This document shows, one piece after another, positions 48,224 to 54,014 of a stretch of 54,014 nucleotides of DNA. Location of the stretch: assembly GCA_002726245.1 (NCBI GenBank), contig PBSM01000116.1, positions 1 to 54,014 on the forward strand, read 5' to 3'. The notes below the pieces were generated by a model. It was not told the origin of the DNA. It was given only the letters and a program-made list of their open reading frames with translations, and made no database searches. Made by a program: the position numbers and the translations under genes. This stretch comes from Planctomycetaceae bacterium. GTDB lineage: Bacteria; Planctomycetota; Planctomycetia; Pirellulales; Pirellulaceae. Within the stretch, counting starts at the first letter, position 1. Every line of letters starts with the position of its first letter.

Positions 48224-49603
48224 ATGATGAGACGCAGAAAACTAGTTTTGGTCAATCCCGTCAGCCGGCTTCGAGCGGGTTTTTCCATCAACCGCAGTTC
48301 TCGATTTCCACCCCTCGGCCTCGGCGTGGTTGCGTCATTGACGCCGCCGTCCTGGGACGTCGAACTGGTGGACGAGAACTTTGAAGAATTCACCTACCGA
48401 GACGCCGACCTAGTCGGAATCACGGCCTTCACTTCCTCGGCCAACCGCGCTTACGAGACCGCCCAAGCTTACAGAGACGAAGGGATTCCCGTGGTGATGG
48501 GAGGCATCCACGCCTCGATGTGCCAACAAGAGGCGTTGCAGTTTGTCGATGCCATTGTGGTTGGCGAGGTCGAGTCCGTGTGGGCGAAGGTATTGGAAGA
48601 TGCAGTGTCGGGGACACTTCAATCAGTATACCAGGGGACGTGGCAGGACTTGACTAACCTCAAGCATCCGCAGCGTGACATCTTCCACAAAGACTACGTG
48701 TTTGGCTCGATCCAAACATCACGGGGTTGTCCGCTGGACTGCAACTTCTGCTCAGTCACGGGATTTAACGGACGGCGATACCGGCGGAGGCTACCGGCGG
48801 AGGTATTGGACGAATTGGAGACGATCCCTCAGCAACTGATCTTCTTTGTGGACGACAACATCATTGGCTACGGACGCCAGAACCGCGAACTGGCTCTCGA
48901 ATTGTTTAAGGGCATGGTTGAGCGAGGAATCGAGAAGGATTGGTTTTGCCAAGCGTCCGTCAACATCGCGGACGACCCGGAAATACTCGAGTGGGCTGGC
49001 CGCGCCGGCTGCCGGCTGATCTTTCTGGGTATTGAGGCCGAGGACGTTGGTGCTTTGGGGGCCATCAACAAGCGTTTGAATCTCAAACGGGGCACGTCAT
49101 CCTACGAGGCGACGTTTGACCGTATCCACGCGGCTGGCATCGCCGTGTTGGGTGCCTTCATCTTTGGAATTGACGGTGATACGCCCGAGACGCTGTACAG
49201 TCGGGCCGAATACATGATCAATAGTGGAGTCGATGTGATGCAGGCCACTGCCATCACACCGTTGCCGGGAACTCGGGTCTTCCAACAGATGAAAGAAGAA
49301 GGCCGCCTACTCAGAACGAACTTCCCCCACGACTGGGACCGGTACAATCTGACTGAGGTGGTATTTCAACCGACCAAGATGGGTGTGAATGAGTTGTCGC
49401 AAATCATGCGGGATTGTGTCCGACGAATCTGGGACATTCAAGTGTTGAAGGCCAAAGCCAAACGGACGCTCGAGGTGACGGGACGTTGGGAGACAACCCA
49501 GTTCGCCTGGAAGGCCAATCTCAGTTATCGAGACATCGCGTTTGCCGATTGCTATTCGTCTGACGACTTGGACAAATCAAAGGGGGCAGAACTATTTGTA
49601 TAG
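48224..49603 (+). CDS. B12-binding-type radical SAM protein
   Basis: 459 residues. Residues 1-140 have the Rossmann-like cobalamin-binding fold of this class (LVNPVSRLRAGF, DLVGITAFTSS, VVMGGIHASM, VVGEVESVW) but lack the DxHxxG cobalamin-ligand motif. The radical SAM cluster is C169-x3-C173-x2-C176 (SRGCPLDCNFCS). The barrel contains FFVDDNIIGY and FIFGIDGDTPET. The C-terminal 120 residues resemble the accessory domain often present in such enzymes. The expected chemistry is a radical methylation or rearrangement; the substrate is unknown. It stands alone, with an integrase remnant upstream and an intron remnant downstream. Confidence 0.92.
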   Translation: MMRRRKLVLVNPVSRLRAGFSINRSSRFPPLGLGVVASLTPPSWDVELVDENFEEFTYRDADLVGITAFTSSANRAYETAQAYRDEGIPVVMGGIHASMCQQEALQFVDAIVVGEVESVWAKVLEDAVSGTLQSVYQGTWQDLTNLKHPQRDIFHKDYVFGSIQTSRGCPLDCNFCSVTGFNGRRYRRRLPAEVLDELETIPQQLIFFVDDNIIGYGRQNRELALELFKGMVERGIEKDWFCQASVNIADDPEILEWAGRAGCRLIFLGIEAEDVGALGAINKRLNLKRGTSSYEATFDRIHAAGIAVLGAFIFGIDGDTPETLYSRAEYMINSGVDVMQATAITPLPGTRVFQQMKEEGRLLRTNFPHDWDRYNLTEVVFQPTKMGVNELSQIMRDCVRRIWDIQVLKAKAKRTLEVTGRWETTQFAWKANLSYRDIAFADCYSSDDLDKSKGAELFV

Positions 49604-49607
49604 AGTA

Positions 49608-49672
49608 GTAACGCGGTAGGGACCGGCGTCGCCGGCGGCCCCCCACAGATCCGTACGTGCAGGATCCGATAA
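49608..49672 (-). mobile_element. Probable group II intron 3'-end remnant
   Basis: Read on the minus strand: GCACGTACGGATCTGTGGGG, then GGGCCGCCGGCGACGCCGGT, then CCCTACCGCG. This order matches the 3' strand of domain V, domain VI with its branch region, and the 3' end of bacterial group II introns as I remember them. The 5' half of domain V, the reverse-transcriptase gene and the rest are absent. It is a fragment only. Confidence 0.45.
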
Positions 49673-49706
49673 GGGGACATTTAACAAATAAGTACAATGT
49701 CCCCTT
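49671..49706. repeat. Small inverted repeat R8 (AAGGGGACATT)
   Basis: AAGGGGACATT and AATGTCCCCTT, spaced by 14 bases. One more arm (AAAGGGGACATT) is at 50401-50412, on the other side of the WD40 fragment. Confidence 0.7.
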
Positions 49707-49740
49707 TGGCCTCCTCCCCCTTTGGTCTCCTCCAAGGAAC

Positions 49741-50250
49741 CTAACTCCAACTTGTCAAAGAGCTTTTCCGGCGGATGAGTTTCTTGACTCGACGGGAGAA
49801 AGCAACGGAAGTTTTCAACCAGCCATCACGGTCGAAATCCTCGCGTATCAATTCCACGCCGTCATGAGCACCAGATATTCGCCATACCCTTAACCTGTGG
49901 TGCATATCAGTGAGTACGAGCCAACGATCGTCGGGAGAGAATTCCATGTCACAAGGAACGTCGCGGCCGTCTGGCCCCACTGCACCAGCTGTGGCTGTCA
50001 ACGGGAACTGCTGCCCCAGCGCAAACTTGACCTCAGAGCCATCTGGATCATCGGAGGCATCCGTGTTCGACAACGGTAGCTGCTGACCAACTGCCCACAG
50101 GCGAAGTTGCTGATCGATCCCGTACGATGCGAATCGCCGGGCATCTCTCGATACGGCGACGCAACGAACCGGTGCCCCATGATGAACTGTTACCTCGTTG
50201 GCGGCCAACACTACGGTTAACTGGCATAGGGCGACGGACAACAGTTTCAC
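49741..50250 (-). CDS. Short secreted WD40 protein, probably truncated
   Basis: 169 residues from a GTG at 50250, chosen because GGAG stands 7 bases before it and a clean signal peptide follows (KLLSVALCQLTVVLAA-NEV). The longer frame would add a charged leader. The mature part has only two WD40-like repeats (APVRCVAVSRDARRFASYGI, then MEFSPDDRWLVLTDM). The third breaks off where SVAFS should be followed by PDG but reads RRVKK. A propeller needs more blades, so the gene has probably lost its 3' part. It lies between R8 repeats. Confidence 0.5.
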   Translation of the reverse strand: MKLLSVALCQLTVVLAANEVTVHHGAPVRCVAVSRDARRFASYGIDQQLRLWAVGQQLPLSNTDASDDPDGSEVKFALGQQFPLTATAGAVGPDGRDVPCDMEFSPDDRWLVLTDMHHRLRVWRISGAHDGVELIREDFDRDGWLKTSVAFSRRVKKLIRRKSSLTSWS

Positions 50251-50554
50251 GACACAACTCCATGCCTTTTTGAGGGGTTTGCACGTGTGAACAGTGACCG
50301 AGGGCCTTTTTCTTTCTTTTGTCATCACGGAATGGCACTTGTGGTCAGACGTACGCCACGTCACTCGTTCAACGCCTCAGAGGGTTGTCGGGGGGCGGTC
50401 AAAGGGGACATTCTGCTTTTTTAAGGGCGGAGATTTACAACGACGGTCCAAGCACCTTTTGGTCCAGCGCGTGGGGTCCACTTCAACGCTGGCACGGCGG
50501 TACGCCTCTGCGGAAGCAGTTTGTGGAATAGGATTTGCGATGTTGTTTAGCCTC
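50251..50554. other. Gap between WD40 fragment and DUF4129-type gene
   Basis: 304 bases. It holds a single R8 arm (50401-50412) followed by a T-rich stretch. No gene or promoter is recognised. Confidence 0.5.
50401..50412. repeat. Single arm of repeat R8
   Basis: AAAGGGGACATT, matching an arm of the element at 49671-49706. Confidence 0.55.
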
Positions 50555-52570
50555 CTATCCGCTCACCGCAGTTAGTCGCGTCCAGAACTGCCGGAGATGA
50601 GCTACGCTCACGGCTGGTAGCGAGTGAGCACTGTATGCAGAGCGATTGTAGAGCTCCGCCAGCCGTATTGCATCCTGCGAGATCGGCGCTGCTGCTTGCC
50701 CGACGAGCGAGGCGAATTCGTGGGGAGTCTGCTCGGGACCGCGGCCGAAACCTCGCTCGCGCGCCCACGCTTCGAAAGCCTCAAAGCTGTAGGCGACGAG
50801 CTGCTCGACGGAAAGTCTCGCATGTAAGTCCGTTTGGAACGGATTCGGGAAGTCGGAGAAAGGACGGGGCGGCGTGCCAGTATCGATCGTGTCGGTGGCG
50901 ACTTCCTCGGCTTCTTCGACGGTTCCACCGAATAACCGCGCCCAGAACTCTTTCATCGCTTGAATGAAGTTGCGAATGGCTTCGCGAACTTGTTCCCAAT
51001 ATCGCCAGACAAACCAGCCGACGATCAGAATCGCAATCAGCCAGTACAGCAACTTCATCAGAGTGCCGATGCCGCCGCCGATCTTCGCAGGATCGAATCG
51101 GGACTTCGACTTCCGCTGAGACTTTTTCTGCTCTGTCTGCTTTCTGGACTGGCTGTCGTCCTGCTGTTGCTTAGTCTCAGATTGTTCTCGCTTGCTCGAT
51201 TCGCGTTTCTCGTCGGATGATTCCTGCTTCTGCTGCTTCGATTCCGACTGTTCCTTGTTCTGCTCGCCCTTTGATTGCTCCTGCTCCTTGCCGCCAGATT
51301 GCTTCTTTTGTTTGCCCTTCGACTGCTCCTGCTTGCTCTTACCCGACTGCTCGTCCTGTTTGCCTTTTGACTGGTCTTGCTCGCTTTTACCTGACTGTTT
51401 GTCTTGTTTGCCCTGCGACTTCTCGCCGCTCTTTCCGTCTTTGGACTGGTCTTGTTTCTTCCCCGATCCTTGCTTCTCGCCTTGTTGATCGGACTTCTTT
51501 TTTCCTCCCTCCTCCTCGCCATCCTCTCCTTTCTCTCCGCCTTCCTGTTTGTCGCCGGTCTGGTCCGACTGCTGTTTCGCGTCGTCACGCTTTACCTGAC
51601 GCTTTGCGTCTTCACCCTCCGGCCCGTCGTTGCCGAAGCCGTACTTGTTTGGTTTCAAGTCGGTTGGCGATTTGGCGAATGCGGGGATATGCGTTACAGA
51701 GTATTCTGCGTTCCTCCGGGGCAACAACATGCAGAACAACAGTAACGCCACAATCATCGCAGCTCCGATGCCTAACCAGGCTCCTGCCATCTGTGATGGC
51801 ATCTCCAGGCGGCGCTGCCGCAGATATCGCCGGAGGCCCAGGAAGCTGGTGGTTACCAGCAAACCCAACGCAGCGGCAACGTAAACGACAAGCAGCTTAA
51901 AAACGAACCGCCGCCCAGACAGGTCTTGATTGAATATGAACCCCTGCCCAATGCCGAAGATTGGAAGTGCGGCCATCGAAAAATAGACGACCCACACGCC
52001 TGGCGCATGTTTCTTCTTGCGAGCTTCGACAAAACGCTGCCAGAGACCCTTTGGTGGTGGTTTCGGTTGAGCGCCTTCACTTCCTGACGTCGCTTCCATG
52101 TCGAGGTGTGAATTCGATACACGGTCAGCCTCGTCGTCCATCCCCATCGTTTGCAACAGGCCTTCGCCCGAGGCATCTTCCTGGTAATCGATCACGGTAC
52201 AATCCCACGTAAGCTTGTTGGAGCACCAGAGAATAACGCCGATCAGCCCGATGTTGATCACTAAACTCAGCCGATCGAAGAAGCCGGAATAATCGACGAA
52301 CTTGTTCAACACCAGCAATACCGCGACTGAAAGAACAAGCGAGAATCCCAACGCTCGCTCGCGACCTTCTTCGATCGAGATCCGCCCGATCAGCACCGCT
52401 GCAAACACAAACAAGGCGAAGACGTACTGCATGCGAGCTTGGTATTGTCCTTGATAGAACAGTTCAATCAGAAACAAGACCAAGCTGCCAACCAGCGCGA
52501 TGATCAGCGCAGGGCTGATCGCGATGACCATATAGTCCGCAAGCGTCTGGCGTGGTCGGTGCTTGGCCAT
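50555..52570 (-). CDS. DUF4129-type membrane protein with long Lys/Gln/Ser/Glu linker
   Basis: 671 residues. About seven membrane segments lie in the first 290 residues (ISPALIIALVGSLVLFLIEL is the first). A polar, charged, repetitive stretch follows from about 310 to 510, made almost only of Lys, Gln, Ser, Glu, Gly and Asp (QSKGKQDEQSGKSKQEQSKG). Then comes another membrane segment (LLYWLIAILIVGWFVWRY). The C-terminal DUF4129-like domain is LSVEQLVAYSFEAFEAWARE, followed by QTPHEFA. DUF4129 domains usually sit at the end of transglutaminase or DUF58 operons. It starts 3 bases after the stop of the DUF58 gene, so the two are co-translated. A transglutaminase-like gene is missing here. Confidence 0.85.
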   Translation of the reverse strand: MAKHRPRQTLADYMVIAISPALIIALVGSLVLFLIELFYQGQYQARMQYVFALFVFAAVLIGRISIEEGRERALGFSLVLSVAVLLVLNKFVDYSGFFDRLSLVINIGLIGVILWCSNKLTWDCTVIDYQEDASGEGLLQTMGMDDEADRVSNSHLDMEATSGSEGAQPKPPPKGLWQRFVEARKKKHAPGVWVVYFSMAALPIFGIGQGFIFNQDLSGRRFVFKLLVVYVAAALGLLVTTSFLGLRRYLRQRRLEMPSQMAGAWLGIGAAMIVALLLFCMLLPRRNAEYSVTHIPAFAKSPTDLKPNKYGFGNDGPEGEDAKRQVKRDDAKQQSDQTGDKQEGGEKGEDGEEEGGKKKSDQQGEKQGSGKKQDQSKDGKSGEKSQGKQDKQSGKSEQDQSKGKQDEQSGKSKQEQSKGKQKKQSGGKEQEQSKGEQNKEQSESKQQKQESSDEKRESSKREQSETKQQQDDSQSRKQTEQKKSQRKSKSRFDPAKIGGGIGTLMKLLYWLIAILIVGWFVWRYWEQVREAIRNFIQAMKEFWARLFGGTVEEAEEVATDTIDTGTPPRPFSDFPNPFQTDLHARLSVEQLVAYSFEAFEAWARERGFGRGPEQTPHEFASLVGQAAAPISQDAIRLAELYNRSAYSAHSLPAVSVAHLRQFWTRLTAVSG

Positions 52571-52573
52571 GAG

Positions 52574-53881
52574 TTAGCCCAAGATGAACTTCCGGCAAAC
52601 GGACACGATGGATGCTTCGTCCCTCAACTGCTGGACGTCGATGCCTTCGGCGATCAAGGGTCCTGCTGCTTCGGCAAACTGGTATTCTTCATAAAGGTTG
52701 AGAATGGCGGTCACGGCATAGCCTTGACGTTTCAGGTTGCCGAGCGTGACGGCCGTCTCCGGGGTCGCCTTTGGCAGAATTGCGATCACGGTGGCATCTC
52801 GCGGTAACTCGCTCATCGTTTCGCCAATCAGTTGAGGCAGCGTAAGGCCGTCGGTCAATTCTACGCGGGCGAGCGTTTCAAGGATCTGCATCAGTTGCTC
52901 AGCCCCGCGCCGCGTCTCGACGACAACGGGCTGCAGCCGATCGCTAGCGTCCCGCATGCTGCCCGACTCCTTAGCAGCGTCACGTGACCGAATGTCGTGG
53001 TCCCAACCTTCCTGGCGAATCCGATCAGCGACGTCACGGCCGTTAGTAATCAAACCAATCTGCTGTCCCATCTCATAGACAGCATTGGCGATCGAGGCGG
53101 CGGCCGTCACGGCCAACTCGCTGCGCATCGGTTCGTGCTCTTTGGCGTGTGATGATTGATGGTATTCCAGCAAGATCGTCGCTCCGGCAACCGTCGAAGG
53201 CTCGTACACCTTGCTGTGCAAAGTCCCGGTACGGGCCGTCGCTCGCCAGTTGACACGGTTGAGTGGGTCGCCTGCTTCATATGGCCGCACGCCCGCGATG
53301 CGCGTCGGATCTTCGAACAGCCGATACGTCATTTTGACTTCGCCGATCGGCCGCTTCGAGCTGACGTCATATCCTTGCAGCGGAATGACTTGTGGGAGCA
53401 CGAGCAGGAAGTGCGGCTTCGTCGCGACTCGGTAGCGACGATGCAGACCGAATAGGTCGCCAGTCTCTAGCACCAACGGACCCAACTGGTAATAACCCCG
53501 CCGGTTGCATCGCAACTGATACGTTAGCAACTGCTTGCCACCGCCCTTGAGCATGGCCAACTGAGCGCGACGCCCCTCCACGCCAAGGTTCGGCGGGTTG
53601 TGAATCAAGGCTCGTCGCGGAAGGAGTTCTTCAACGAGACACCAGGGGATCGGAAGCTTTCCACGGTTATGCACGTTGACGACGACCGCTACCGAGTCGC
53701 CGACATCGGCGGTCAGACGGTTGCACTCGCGATCCGCCGTCAAACTTTCCGCCCAGTTCTTCGTCACGTAGCGGCTGACCAGCAAGACACCGAGCAATGC
53801 GTACATCGCATACGCCAGCAATCCCAGATCGAAGATCAGGGACACCAGCAGGATCAAGGCTGCTCCGACAAGCCAGTTCAT
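52574..53881 (-). CDS. Membrane-anchored DUF58 protein (long branch)
   Basis: 435 residues from the ATG at 53881; a GTG at 53890 would add three residues, and neither has a ribosome site. Two membrane segments lie at the start (LVGAALILLVSLIFDLGLL, MYALLGVLLVSRY), then a beta-rich part. The DUF58 signature VRPYEAGDPLNRVNWRATAR is at about 200. The vWA-type metal motif after it is lost: ILLEYHQSS replaces DxSxS, as in the long DUF58 branch. A MoxR gene is expected upstream, beyond the right edge. The stop is 3 bases from the DUF4129-type gene. Confidence 0.9.
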   Translation of the reverse strand: MNWLVGAALILLVSLIFDLGLLAYAMYALLGVLLVSRYVTKNWAESLTADRECNRLTADVGDSVAVVVNVHNRGKLPIPWCLVEELLPRRALIHNPPNLGVEGRRAQLAMLKGGGKQLLTYQLRCNRRGYYQLGPLVLETGDLFGLHRRYRVATKPHFLLVLPQVIPLQGYDVSSKRPIGEVKMTYRLFEDPTRIAGVRPYEAGDPLNRVNWRATARTGTLHSKVYEPSTVAGATILLEYHQSSHAKEHEPMRSELAVTAAASIANAVYEMGQQIGLITNGRDVADRIRQEGWDHDIRSRDAAKESGSMRDASDRLQPVVVETRRGAEQLMQILETLARVELTDGLTLPQLIGETMSELPRDATVIAILPKATPETAVTLGNLKRQGYAVTAILNLYEEYQFAEAAGPLIAEGIDVQQLRDEASIVSVCRKFILG

Positions 53882-53951
53882 GGGAATCACTAGGTAGTAG
53901 AGTAGTTAGTCGGTGGTAGTTATGCCGTGGTCGGTGAGAATCTGAGCATTC

Positions 53952-53968
53952 CGTTTAACCGCAAGCCG
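53952..53968. repeat. Half copy of repeat R1 (copy 6)
   Basis: CGTTTAACCGCAAGCCG, a single arm, then unrelated sequence. It lies upstream of the third DUF58 gene. Confidence 0.75.
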
Positions 53969-54014
53969 TCCCTGAAAGAGTTTGAACTTGAGGACGGTCT
54001 CCGGACTTTTTAAC

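Overview
The window reads as an accessory/housekeeping mix from a planctomycete chromosome, most likely Pirellulales- or Gemmatales-like. This is an inference. It rests on the DUF1501 Tat-exported protein, the large MoxR/DUF58/BatA-type von Willebrand clusters, the DUF4159 and DUF1355-like domains, secreted WD40 and CBM-like proteins, solitary rpsR, and many dispersed palindromic repeats between genes.

Region 0.1-29.4 kb (minus strand) is one unidirectional run of 16 genes. Read in transcription order it holds two versions of the same module. Module 2 is MoxR2, DUF58-2, BatA-like 2, DUF4175-like 2, vWA/GATase-like 2, a squalene-cyclase-fold protein, a small secreted protein and a tandem DUF4159 protein. 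Module 1 is MoxR1, DUF58-1, BatA-like 1, vWA/GATase-like 1, DUF4175-like 1, a PA14/PKD/TPR protein, a secreted protein and a CBM-like protein. The expected logic is that the MoxR AAA+ ATPases act with DUF58/vWA partners on large inner-membrane proteins with periplasmic domains; the substrate is unknown. Nearly every gap between genes is filled by a palindromic repeat.

Region 29.5-37.5 kb holds single genes: a seven-blade WD40 protein, a DUF1501 protein, an amidase-signature enzyme, a sugar-isomerase-like TIM barrel, a TraB/GumN-like secreted protein and a putative outer-membrane protein. The last is preceded by two tandem RNA hairpins with identical loops and different stems.

Region 37.5-44.4 kb holds a three-domain fatty-acyl-AMP ligase / acyl carrier protein / alpha-oxoamine synthase fusion, a patch of decayed genes (HEAT and S9-hydrolase fragments), rpsR with a terminator, a thioesterase and an unknown acidic protein.

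Region 44.4-50.4 kb holds a SWIM-SNF2 helicase, an integrase remnant without its catalytic tyrosine, a B12-type radical SAM enzyme, a probable group II intron 3' remnant and a shortened WD40 protein. This patch looks like a graveyard of mobile DNA.

Region 50.5-54.0 kb (minus strand) holds a third DUF58 protein coupled to a DUF4129-type membrane protein. This is probably the end of another MoxR operon continuing past the right edge. All functional statements come from motif recognition by eye; no database search was run.
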